Below are positions 1-6,855 of a DNA stretch of 8,397 nt, in pieces; positions within the stretch are counted from its first letter, which is position 1, and each line of letters opens with the position of its first letter. The stretch is from Bacteroidales bacterium Bact_23. Its GTDB lineage: Bacteria > Bacteroidota > Bacteroidia > Bacteroidales > Lentimicrobiaceae. The stretch covers positions 1-8,397 of the forward strand of contig LUZO01000136.1 of assembly GCA_001603685.1 (NCBI GenBank), written 5' to 3'. Position numbers and translations under genes: made by a program. The notes under the pieces are model-generated. The model was not told the origin of the DNA, ran no database searches, and saw only the letters and a list, made by a program, of their open reading frames with translations.

Positions 1-8
1 TATGTTTG
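1..8 (+). promoter_or_regulatory. Bacteroidota-type -7 promoter element for the EEP gene
   Basis: The first eight bases are TATGTTTG, an exact match to the TAnnTTTG -7 element of the Bacteroidota primary sigma factor. It ends 19 bases before the ATG at 28, so transcription would start around 13-16 and leave a very short leader. The TTG -33 element would lie outside the window, so only half of the promoter can be judged. Confidence 0.55.
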
Positions 9-27
9 TAATGCAAATGCCCGGATT

Positions 28-1083
28 ATGATAAACCCGAAAAACATCCGCACGATACACCTTATTATATTGGTGCTGTTTGCCTTGGTTTGGCATCAGG
101 CATCGGCCCAGCAGAAGCCCGCAAAGGCCGGGGAGTTCAGGGTGATGTTTTACAATGTCGAGAACCTGTTCGATACCTTTGATGATTCGCTGAAGAACGA
201 CAACGAGTTTCTGCCCACCGGCATGCGAGCCTGGACCTGGAAGAAGTTTGAGCGAAAGTTGCAGAATACCGCAAAGGTGATCATCAGTGCGGGAGGCTGG
301 GAACCGCCTGAAATTGTGGGCTTCTGCGAAGTTGAGAACCGTTTTGTACTGACCCAGTTGCTGAAACGCACGCCGCTTGAGCGCTTTGGCTACCGGATAG
401 TACATGAGGAGTCGCCCGACGCCCGCGGCATTGATGTTGCCCTGATCTACCGGCCCGGCAAATTCAAACACCTGTATCACCGCGCCATTCCGGTGATATT
501 CGAAGGCGACAGCGTATCGGCCACCCGCGATATCCTTTATGTAAAGGGGCTTGCCGGAAGCGACACCCTGCATCTGTTCATCAACCACTGGCCATCGAAA
601 TACGGAGGTGCCACAGCAACCATCCCGCGGCGGCGCGATGCCGCACTTACCCTGCGTGCCGCCGTTGATTCCATCCGGCAGACCGACCGGGAGGCGCTGA
701 TTGTAATCACCGGCGACTTCAACGATGAGCCCAACGACGAAAGCGTACTCGTTCACCTGGATGCAAAGGATAAAATACAGGATACCCCCGGATTCTACCT
801 GCTCAACCTGATGCATCCGCTTATGGGCAAATGGGACAGGGGAACGCACAAATTCAGGGAAGAGTGGTCGGTACTCGATCAGTTCATCATCTCCTCTCCC
901 CTGCTGAATAAAAAAGAGGGGCTGCGGCTGGGCGGACAGGGTGCTGAAATTCTGCGGCTGCCCTTTCTGCTCGAAGATGACAAAACCCACAACGGCACCA
1001 AACCTTTCCGAACCTACAACGGCATGCGGTATCAGGGCGGTTTCAGCGATCACCTGCCCATTATGCTGCATCTGGAATACTGA
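28..1083 (+). CDS. Secreted endonuclease/exonuclease/phosphatase (EEP) family protein
   Basis: This 351-residue protein belongs to the EEP superfamily (DNase I/AP endonuclease-like metal-dependent phosphodiesterases). Residues 1-27 form a signal peptide: a short basic start, a hydrophobic core around 10-21, and a likely signal peptidase I site after ASA at 27. The mature protein is therefore periplasmic or secreted. The catalytic motifs appear in family order: FYNVENLFD (Asn43), CEVEN (metal-binding Glu101), NHWPS (His187), TGDFND (Asp230/Asn232) and SDHLP near the end (Asp341/His342). Length and completeness suggest an active hydrolase. The family covers DNA, RNA, inositol phosphate and sphingomyelin substrates, and the sequence does not decide among them. 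The ATG at 28 fits the signal peptide and the promoter element at 1-8. The gene stands alone on the plus strand and converges on comEC. Confidence 0.9.
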   Translation: MINPKNIRTIHLIILVLFALVWHQASAQQKPAKAGEFRVMFYNVENLFDTFDDSLKNDNEFLPTGMRAWTWKKFERKLQNTAKVIISAGGWEPPEIVGFCEVENRFVLTQLLKRTPLERFGYRIVHEESPDARGIDVALIYRPGKFKHLYHRAIPVIFEGDSVSATRDILYVKGLAGSDTLHLFINHWPSKYGGATATIPRRRDAALTLRAAVDSIRQTDREALIVITGDFNDEPNDESVLVHLDAKDKIQDTPGFYLLNLMHPLMGKWDRGTHKFREEWSVLDQFIISSPLLNKKEGLRLGGQGAEILRLPFLLEDDKTHNGTKPFRTYNGMRYQGGFSDHLPIMLHLEY

Positions 1084-1139
1084 CCATAAAAAAACCTACC
1101 TTTTACTCCATTAAGATTATATAGGGTATCTGTGCAACT

Positions 1140-3272
1140 TCAAAGGCGCACCGGCTTCTTCTCACTTCTGATTACCATTGCGCCCTGCTCGCGGGTATTG
1201 TAAAACGGGATACCCAGCTTTTCGAAATCGGCTTTCCACTGCCGGGTGCGGCGTAACGAGTTGGAGGCATCGGCGATATACCGGGCGCCGGGGAAATACC
1301 CGGCAAGTTCTCCGGCGGTGAGGCGGGCGTCCGAGGTAAGGATTACATAGTCCACCCTGAGCGTCCTCCCTTCCGGCGGTTTTCTGAAAGCGGGGGTAAT
1401 GATGGCCAGGCGATTTCCGTTAAACCACAAAAATCCATTCCTGAACCGGCATGCGGCATTTTCGGCGCTTCCTGCAGCCAGGGCTGCGAACTGCGGTTCA
1501 TCCAGGCCGGCCTCAATCCTGAAACCCTCGAGCGGGTAGTTCAATTGCGACGGATCGTTTATCACGGCCGAGTCGGCAAGAATAAGGTGGCTGCTGCCGT
1601 TTACCACGCTCACCACCGAATGGCGGTTAAGGTTGTGCACAATCATCATCTGCTGCCGGGCACGCCTGATTCCCAGCATCGAGTAATCGGCGGCTATCAG
1701 CACCGCAGCCGAAAGCGCCGCAGCAAGCCATCGCCTTTCACGGGTGAGCAGCCAGCCGAGTGCGGCGAAGAGCAGCACATAAATCAGCACCGCCGAAAAT
1801 CCCGGAAGGAAAAGGTTGCGGCTTACGGCATGCGGTGCACCTTCGATAAAGGCAACCACGCCGTTCAGCGCTTTTATCTCAGCCACCAGCACCATGGCAG
1901 CAACTTTTCCAAGCAGCGGGATGAATGAAAAAACCAGAAAAATAACGCCGCTGTATATCAGAATGCCGGCAAACGGAATCACAAGCAGGTTGGTAAGCAG
2001 GAAGTAATTGGGAAACTGATGGAAATAAAGTACCGAAAGCGGGCCGGTTACCAGTTGTGCTGCCAGCGAAACCAGCAGGATATCGCGGATGTATTTAACC
2101 ACTTTCGACTGCGTTACCCACAGCCCCGCAAAATGGGGCTGAAAGATGACAATTCCGGCAACGGCAAAATAGGACAACTGAAATCCCACTTCAAACAGAA
2201 ACGAGGGGTTGATAACCAGCAGGATAAATGCGGAAGCGGCCAGGGTGTTGAAAATGTGCGATTCGCGGCTGAGCGCTCCCTTTACCGCCACCAGCGAAAA
2301 CATCAGTGAAGCCCGCATCACCGAAGGGGCAAGGCCGGTAATCAGCGCGTAAAACCAGATTACCAGAATGATCAGGGCCGGTTTCAGATAGCGGCCTTTT
2401 TTGCGTTTCCCGAGAAAGAAGAAAAATTTGTCGGCCATCAGGAAAATAATGCCCACATGCAGCCCCGACACACAAAGGATATGCATGGCTCCCGAGCCCG
2501 AAAACTCGCGCCTCAGCTCAGGATCAAGCCGCTCGCTGTAACCGATGATGAGTGCGGCGGCTACCGCAAACTCCTTCCCGGCTATTCCATACGCTTCGAA
2601 AATATGCAGAAAGCTCTCCCTGGCCCTGAATGCCAGCGCCCGTAAAGGATTGCCGCCCTTTTCAGCGGACACTAAATAACTTCCCTGCTTCAGAAACACC
2701 TGGTGATAGATGGCTTTGTTGGCCAGGTATCCGGCATAATCAAACTCGCCGGGATTTCCGGGCGGCCCTACCCTGACCGGTGATGCCGAAAAAAGGATGC
2801 GGTCGCCGTATTGCAGGCTGCGGGCAAGTGAGTCTTTGGCAAAATAGACCATCAGCTTGCCGGACACCGTTTTCAGTTCACCGCCGGCCGACATGCGATC
2901 CATTTTTACTACCGCACGGTATGAATTTGCCCTTTCGGATGGCGGCTCCGTCAGGGTTCCGGAAAGAACAACCCCTTCTTCGCCGGCAAAGTGCGCGAAA
3001 TGCGATTTTGCATTCAGCTCATTATGCAACACCGAGAGGTCGTAGCCCAGGAATATTACGGTCAGGTTCAACAATATCCCGAATATCCAGCGATAACGGT
3101 AGCTGCGGCCATCCAGCCCCGTAACCCGGAGCAGAATAAGCAAAGCAGTAAGCAGAAAGGTGGCGGCAAATAAGGGTTTCGAAATGTCGACGGGGAGAAA
3201 GCGGTTCAGCAGAATCCCCGCAATCAGCGGTAAAACAAGCCTTACAAACGGAAACCTTGTCCAGATTTTCAT
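1140..3272 (-). CDS. comEC: ComEC/Rec2 family DNA internalization channel, without metallo-beta-lactamase domain
   Basis: This 710-residue polytopic inner-membrane protein is the channel that carries single-stranded DNA into the cytoplasm during natural transformation. Residues 1-85 hold two or three membrane helices, followed by a soluble N-terminal region (DUF4131/OB-like, about 90-210) that includes GNPGEFDYAGYL at 172-183. The Competence-domain membrane core runs from about 235 to 510 and carries the family signatures HILCVSGLHVG (264-274), APSVMRASLMF (315-325) and GFQLSYFAVAGI (363-374). Residues 540-710 form a soluble tail. It occupies the place of the metallo-beta-lactamase domain of long ComEC proteins but has no HxHxDH metal motif; shorter ComEC forms like this are usual in Bacteroidota. 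The ATG at 3272 gives the expected N-terminus (a basic, Phe/Pro-rich start, then LVLPLIAGI). The gene lies 262 bases downstream of the TPR lipoprotein gene and ends 56 bases from the convergent EEP gene, with no clear terminator between them. Confidence 0.93.
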   Translation of the reverse strand: MKIWTRFPFVRLVLPLIAGILLNRFLPVDISKPLFAATFLLTALLILLRVTGLDGRSYRYRWIFGILLNLTVIFLGYDLSVLHNELNAKSHFAHFAGEEGVVLSGTLTEPPSERANSYRAVVKMDRMSAGGELKTVSGKLMVYFAKDSLARSLQYGDRILFSASPVRVGPPGNPGEFDYAGYLANKAIYHQVFLKQGSYLVSAEKGGNPLRALAFRARESFLHIFEAYGIAGKEFAVAAALIIGYSERLDPELRREFSGSGAMHILCVSGLHVGIIFLMADKFFFFLGKRKKGRYLKPALIILVIWFYALITGLAPSVMRASLMFSLVAVKGALSRESHIFNTLAASAFILLVINPSFLFEVGFQLSYFAVAGIVIFQPHFAGLWVTQSKVVKYIRDILLVSLAAQLVTGPLSVLYFHQFPNYFLLTNLLVIPFAGILIYSGVIFLVFSFIPLLGKVAAMVLVAEIKALNGVVAFIEGAPHAVSRNLFLPGFSAVLIYVLLFAALGWLLTRERRWLAAALSAAVLIAADYSMLGIRRARQQMMIVHNLNRHSVVSVVNGSSHLILADSAVINDPSQLNYPLEGFRIEAGLDEPQFAALAAGSAENAACRFRNGFLWFNGNRLAIITPAFRKPPEGRTLRVDYVILTSDARLTAGELAGYFPGARYIADASNSLRRTRQWKADFEKLGIPFYNTREQGAMVIRSEKKPVRL

Positions 3273-3315
3273 ACTGCCGGGTGTATTACGAGGTACTGAA
3301 TCGGAATGCCTGTAA

Positions 3316-3348
3316 TGTATCCATAAAAATAAAAAATTATCGGATACA
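3316..3348 (-). promoter_or_regulatory. Possible comEC promoter/operator: 7-bp inverted repeat around an AT-rich core
   Basis: The perfect arms TGTATCC (3316-3322) and GGATACA (3342-3348) are separated by 19 bases made almost entirely of A and T. On the minus strand the core includes TATTTTTA, one base off the TAnnTTTG element. A TTG overlaps the upstream arm, but at a spacing shorter than usual. The position, 44-76 bases before the comEC start, suits a promoter with an operator. The assignment rests on position and symmetry alone. Confidence 0.3.
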
Positions 3349-3493
3349 AATCAATGCCATCCGGCGAAAGCGGAATATTTTTCCGCCAGCCCGATTTAGT
3401 CGCCTTTACGGCACTATTCAAATGGGTTTCTGTAACAGGATGAAATAAACCGGATTGGTATTCCGGCATTGTTTTCACCTTTCATTCCTGAAC

Positions 3494-3519
3494 GCCGGCC
3501 ATTTCCACTTAAGGCCGGT
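3494..3519 (-). terminator. GC-rich stem-loop after the TPR lipoprotein gene, weak terminator candidate
   Basis: CCGGCC (3495-3500) pairs with GGCCGG (3513-3518) across a 12-base loop, 16 bases beyond the stop codon of the TPR gene. On the minus strand the stem is followed by CGTTCAGG, which is poor in U. On the plus strand it is followed by four Ts. It could slow or stop read-through into comEC but is not a textbook intrinsic terminator for the minus-strand gene. Confidence 0.3.
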
Positions 3520-3534
3520 TTTCGGGCAAAGCAG

Positions 3535-4539
3535 TTATTTACAATACTGTTTCAGCATCTGCGCCGCCGTTTTATGGCCCAGCGATACCGCCTTTTGCCA
3601 ATCGGCACACGCCTCCGTCTGCTTCCCGAGCTTCAGGTTGGCAAATGCCCTGTTAAAAAAGGCATCCGGATTGCTCTGGTTGAGGCTGATCGATTTTGTA
3701 TAATCATCTACCGCCTCAGCATATTTTTCAAGCATAAATCTGCAGTTTCCGCGGTTGGTGTATGCCTGGATATAGCCTCTGTCGATCCCCACTGCCCGGG
3801 TCAGCATCTGTTCGGCTTCGGCAAACCTGTCGAGGGCAGCCAGTGATGTCCCTTTATTGAACCACGCCAGGGCATGGCCGGGAACCTCCTCAATCACCTT
3901 ATCGTAAGCGGCAATCGCCTCCTCATGGCGATTCATCGCAGCCAGCACTACTCCCTTAAAATTCACCGCATCCATATAATAAAAAGCACGGGCATAGGCA
4001 GTATCGAAATCGGCAAGCGCTTCGGGATACCGTTTCTGCTCGTAATACATCTGACCTCTGTAGTAATAGTAAGGCGCCTGCGACGGCCTGATTTCAATCG
4101 CTTTTGAGAAATCTTCGTCCGCACCTTTGTAATCCTTCAGCTCCCATTTGGCCTTGCCGCGGTAGAAATAGGCATCCGGGTTTCGCTGATGAATTTCAAT
4201 TGATTTTGTGAACTCTCTGATCGCCCCCTGCAAATCTCCGGCTGAAGCCAGTTTCACCCCATTTTGCCTTTCAGCAGCCCCCTTCCCTCTGTAAACAATG
4301 GAGGTAAGCAGCTCCTCATTTTGTGCTGCCGAGGTTTTGGTTGACGGCTTCCCCTCCTCAATATCCCTGATTACGGGAATCTCGTCAAATTCCTCTTCAT
4401 CGGGATGTGCCGCCACCACCGTATCGGCAACCTTCTCAGCCTCGGAAGCCGTTTCAGCGGCTTTCTTCTGATTGTTGCATCCGGCCAGTAAAATCAGGCC
4501 CGGGAGAATCACATATGCCAGTAAATTCGTCAGTTTCAT
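3535..4539 (-). CDS. TPR-repeat lipoprotein
   Basis: This is a 334-residue lipoprotein built from tetratricopeptide repeats. Residues 1-21 form a lipoprotein signal peptide ending in the lipobox LAGC, so Cys21 should be lipidated after cleavage by signal peptidase II. Asn at the next position does not suggest retention in the inner membrane, so outer-membrane anchoring is likely. A flexible acidic linker (about 22-85, with a DEEEFDE run at 47-53) precedes about seven TPR units from about 88 to 324, with characteristic YFYRGKAKWELKDYKGA and AFFNRAFANLKLGKQTEA blocks. The C-terminus contains CADWQKAVSLG, common in Bacteroidota TPR proteins. TPRs bind other proteins, and the partner is unknown. 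The ATG at 4539 was chosen because it begins the signal peptide; the frame stays open upstream to 4617, but that extension overlaps lpxB and the promoter element at 4563-4570. The gene is probably transcribed on its own, 58 bases after lpxB. Confidence 0.87.
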   Translation of the reverse strand: MKLTNLLAYVILPGLILLAGCNNQKKAAETASEAEKVADTVVAAHPDEEEFDEIPVIRDIEEGKPSTKTSAAQNEELLTSIVYRGKGAAERQNGVKLASAGDLQGAIREFTKSIEIHQRNPDAYFYRGKAKWELKDYKGADEDFSKAIEIRPSQAPYYYYRGQMYYEQKRYPEALADFDTAYARAFYYMDAVNFKGVVLAAMNRHEEAIAAYDKVIEEVPGHALAWFNKGTSLAALDRFAEAEQMLTRAVGIDRGYIQAYTNRGNCRFMLEKYAEAVDDYTKSISLNQSNPDAFFNRAFANLKLGKQTEACADWQKAVSLGHKTAAQMLKQYCK

Positions 4540-4562
4540 CTGTATTCCGGTTTTTGGAAGCG

Positions 4563-4570
4563 CAAAAATA
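4563..4570 (-). promoter_or_regulatory. -7 promoter element for the TPR lipoprotein gene
   Basis: On the minus strand these bases read TATTTTTG, an exact TAnnTTTG match in the 58-base gap between the lpxB stop and the TPR start. It lies 23 bases before the ATG at 4539. No TTG is present at the expected -33 distance, so the promoter may be weak or need an activator. Confidence 0.45.
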
Positions 4571-4597
4571 GCAGTTTTCCTTATGAATCCGCCATTC

Positions 4598-5707
4598 TCA
4601 GCGCCCTTTCTGTTCATTCATAAACTTAACTATGGCCTCCGCAGCCCTCGCCGATGCCCCCTCGCCTCCAAGTCGTTGCTTCAGCTCCGCATAATCGCGG
4701 CGCAGTGCGGCAATATGCTCCTTATCGTAAAGCAACTGCCTCAGGCCGCTCTTCAGATTTCCTGCGTTCAGGTCGCTCTGGATCAGCTCCTTCACCACCG
4801 GCTTGTCCATGATAAGGTTTACCAGCGAGATGTATTTCACCTTTACCAGCCTTTTTGCAATCAGGTACGAAAGGGTTCCGCCCCGGTAGCAGACGATTTC
4901 CGGCGTTCCGGCCAGCGCCGTTTCCAGGGTTGCCGTGCCGGAGGTTACCAGGGCGGCATCCGCCTGCTTCAGCAGTTCGTAGGTGCGGCCCATGACGATG
5001 CTGATCTCCTTTCCGCCGGCAGCTTTTCTGTAAAACGCCTCTCCCACGGATGCCACACCGGCAATGACAAAACCGGCCTCCGGAAATTCCGGAACCATTT
5101 TCAGCATTTCGGGCAGCACGGCCTTTATCTCCTGTTTGCGGCTTCCGGGCAGCAATGCCACAAGCGGCTTCTCATTTCCGCCCCCGGCGTTCGCCGATGG
5201 CACAGAAGCCATGGCATCCAGCAGCGGATGGCCTACAAATTCCACTTCATAACCGTGACCGGCATAAAACTCCTTTTCAAAAGGCAGGATTACCAGCATT
5301 TTATCGACTACCCGGCGGATGGTACGAACCCTCGATTGCTTCCACGCCCAGATCTGGGGCGAAATGTAGTAAATGACGGGGATGCCCTTCGCATGAAGGA
5401 ACTTTGCCATGCGGAGGTTGAAGCCGGGATAATCCACAAGGATGACCGCATCGGGCCGGTATGCCATTACATCCCTTTTGCAGAAGCTCAGATTGCCAAG
5501 GATGGTTCTCAGGTTCATCACCACTTCCACAAACCCCATAAAAGCGAGGTCACGGTAATGCTTCACGATTACCGCGCCCTGCTGCTGCATCAGATCGCCG
5601 CCCCAGCAGCGGAATTCCGCATGCGGGTCGCGCCGCTTCAATGCCTTTATCAGGTTTGAGGCATGCAGATCGCCCGAGGCTTCACCGGCTATAAGGTAGT
5701 ATTTCAT
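4598..5707 (-). CDS. lpxB: Lipid-A-disaccharide synthase LpxB
   Basis: LpxB is a GT19-family glycosyltransferase at the inner face of the cytoplasmic membrane. It joins UDP-2,3-diacylglucosamine and lipid X into the beta-1,6-linked lipid A disaccharide, releasing UDP. The 369 residues are of normal family length and carry the expected motifs: GEASGDLHASNL (8-19), GGDLMQQQGA (36-45), VDYPGFNLRMAKF (91-103, with the conserved acidic residue Asp93), YYISPQIWAWKQSRV (113-127), FVGHPLLD (157-164), LLPGSRKQEI (185-194) and the nucleotide-sugar site TSGTATLETALAGTPEIVCY (255-274). The frame is open back to 5812, but the ATG at 5707 (MKYYLIAGEASGD) matches the family start and avoids overlap with the gene upstream. 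It lies 34 bases after the three-helix protein gene and is the last gene of the DUF502-surE operon. The gene shows that the organism makes lipid A and so has a lipopolysaccharide-type outer membrane. Confidence 0.97.
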   Translation of the reverse strand: MKYYLIAGEASGDLHASNLIKALKRRDPHAEFRCWGGDLMQQQGAVIVKHYRDLAFMGFVEVVMNLRTILGNLSFCKRDVMAYRPDAVILVDYPGFNLRMAKFLHAKGIPVIYYISPQIWAWKQSRVRTIRRVVDKMLVILPFEKEFYAGHGYEVEFVGHPLLDAMASVPSANAGGGNEKPLVALLPGSRKQEIKAVLPEMLKMVPEFPEAGFVIAGVASVGEAFYRKAAGGKEISIVMGRTYELLKQADAALVTSGTATLETALAGTPEIVCYRGGTLSYLIAKRLVKVKYISLVNLIMDKPVVKELIQSDLNAGNLKSGLRQLLYDKEHIAALRRDYAELKQRLGGEGASARAAEAIVKFMNEQKGR

Positions 5708-5741
5708 TTGCGGATGGCAGGATTCACAATACAGAAGCGGT

Positions 5742-6038
5742 TCAGAAGGGATAGATGCTGAAATCAGCCTTGTCGAGCAGCACAAAGTAGAGGATGATGC
5801 CGATAAACACAATGGTAACCACGCCCATTCCCGACTTTTCGCATTTTATTCTTGTCATGTACCAGCGCATCAGAAACAGCGCCGGAATAAAGGCAAGCAG
5901 AATTACCTTATTGGCCGGAACAGCTCCCGAAAGCGATTTGAAAAGCGGCGCCACCCCGTAAACGACCGCCACCGACGAAACCAGCGTCAGCAGCAGCGAT
6001 GCCAGCATTCCGATAAAAAAGTTATCTTTTCTCCACAT
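5742..6038 (-). CDS. Small three-helix membrane protein between surE and lpxB
   Basis: This 98-residue protein has three predicted membrane helices, at about 7-30, 44-61 and 71-88. A basic segment, RWYMTRIKCEKSG (58-70), sits at the end of helix 2 and in the following loop, and the tail ends in YPF. The N-terminus WRKDN is charged. There is no signal cleavage site and no catalytic motif. The gene starts 17 bases after the surE stop and ends 34 bases before lpxB, so it is almost certainly cotranscribed with both. I recall small membrane proteins of similar shape next to these genes in other Bacteroidota, with the pattern KxDN, three helices and RYY/RWY followed by KxEKxG, but I cannot check this here. 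The function is unknown. Its position suggests a role connected with the envelope or lipid A, which is inference only. Confidence 0.85.
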   Translation of the reverse strand: MWRKDNFFIGMLASLLLTLVSSVAVVYGVAPLFKSLSGAVPANKVILLAFIPALFLMRWYMTRIKCEKSGMGVVTIVFIGIILYFVLLDKADFSIYPF

Positions 6039-6055
6039 AGTCTTTAAGGAGCTGA

Positions 6056-6832
6056 TCAGTTTAAATTTCCGGTTTCCCAGTCCCTGAGCAAAGGTATGGT
6101 TTTATGGGAAGTAAGGTCAAAATGCAGCGGCACCACCGAAACATAGTTGTTCCTGAGCGCCCATTCGTCGGTATCTTCGCCGTTGTCGCGGTTGCGGAAG
6201 GTTCCCGACAGCCAGAAATAGTCGCGTTCATGGGGATCCTTGCGGTGCTCAAAACTCTCTTCCCAGTATGCCAGCGCCTGGCGAACAATTTTAATTCCCT
6301 TGATGGGCGAGCCATTTACGGCGGGGATATTGACATTCAGGCAGGTATAATCGGGCAATCCGTTTTCGAGTACCTTCCTGGCAATCGAAAGGATATAGGG
6401 CTCACACTTGCTGAAATCGGCATTGATGGAATAATCGTTCAGCGAAAAGCCGATGGAGGGCACATTTTCCATGGCGCCTTCAATCACGGCCGCCATGGTG
6501 CCCGAATAGACCACATTTACCGAAGCGTTCGATCCATGGTTGATTCCCGATACAAGCAGGTCGGGCTTCCTGCCGATGATGGCTTTATGGCCTAATTTTG
6601 CGCAATCGGCGGGAGTGCCGTTGCATGAATACTCCGCATAGCCCTCCTCCTCCTTCAGTTTATGAACCCGTAAGGGGGTGTTCAGGGTAACGGCATGGCT
6701 CATGCCCGACATGGGTTTATCAGGTGCAACGATAACCAGGTCGCCCAGTTGCCTCACCGCCTTAATCAGCGCCCTGAGGCCGGGAGCATGAATCCCGTCG
6801 TCGTTGATAACTAAAATCAAAGGTTTACTCAT
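6056..6832 (-). CDS. surE: 5'/3'-nucleotidase SurE
   Basis: SurE is a cytoplasmic, divalent-metal-dependent phosphatase that removes phosphate from nucleoside 5'- and 3'-monophosphates and is linked to stationary-phase survival. The 258-residue protein is complete. The metal site residues are visible: Asp11 and Asp12 in INDDGIHAPGL (9-19), Ser42 in APDKPMSGMSHAVTL (36-50) and Asn98 in VSGINHGSNASVNVVYSGT (94-112). CNGTPADC (70-77) and AAVIEGAMENVPSIGFSL after the metal site are also typical of the family. The ATG at 6832 places the NDDG motif at the usual distance from the N-terminus. The gene follows the DUF502 gene by 23 bases and precedes the three-helix protein by 17. I recall surE lying next to lpxB in other Bacteroidota, so the order here is probably ancestral rather than acquired. 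Confidence 0.97.
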   Translation of the reverse strand: MSKPLILVINDDGIHAPGLRALIKAVRQLGDLVIVAPDKPMSGMSHAVTLNTPLRVHKLKEEEGYAEYSCNGTPADCAKLGHKAIIGRKPDLLVSGINHGSNASVNVVYSGTMAAVIEGAMENVPSIGFSLNDYSINADFSKCEPYILSIARKVLENGLPDYTCLNVNIPAVNGSPIKGIKIVRQALAYWEESFEHRKDPHERDYFWLSGTFRNRDNGEDTDEWALRNNYVSVVPLHFDLTSHKTIPLLRDWETGNLN

Positions 6833-6855
6833 TATAAATCAGTTTATTCACATTA

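Larger units (their letters stand above)
3273..3534. other. Intergenic region upstream of comEC with several inverted repeats
   Basis: This is the longest gap in the window, with no recognised gene. It contains three notable palindromes: TGTATCC/GGATACA at 3316-3322 and 3342-3348 around an AT-rich core; GCGGAA/TTCCGC at 3370-3375 and 3381-3386; and CCGGA/TCCGG at 3450-3454 and 3462-3466. A GC-rich stem-loop lies at 3495-3518. The AT-rich stretch 3323-3341 has a near-match to the -7 element on the minus strand (TATTTTTA), so it may hold the comEC promoter. A 69-codon minus-strand ORF (3478-3269) spans most of the gap and overlaps the comEC start codon. Its codon third positions are more AT-rich than in the flanking genes and it resembles nothing I recognise, so I do not call it a gene. 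Confidence 0.5.

Noticed and set aside
1084..1139. Possible bidirectional terminator between the EEP gene and comEC
   Set aside because: There is a run of seven A's (T's on the minus strand) but no stem of more than about four bases beside it, so no intrinsic terminator can be supported.
1545..1928. Plus-strand open frames inside comEC
   Set aside because: They are antisense to well-conserved comEC sequence, rich in His and Arg, without domain or start signals.
4472..5659. A 395-codon open frame on the plus strand antisense to lpxB
   Set aside because: The opposite strand encodes an unmistakable LpxB with all family motifs. The antisense translation has no recognisable domain and unusual composition (many His, Gln and Arg), as expected from a shadow frame.
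5708..5812. N-terminal extension of LpxB in the same frame
   Set aside because: It overlaps the three-helix protein gene, is Ser/Cys-rich, and lies before the canonical LpxB start MKYYLIAGEASGD.
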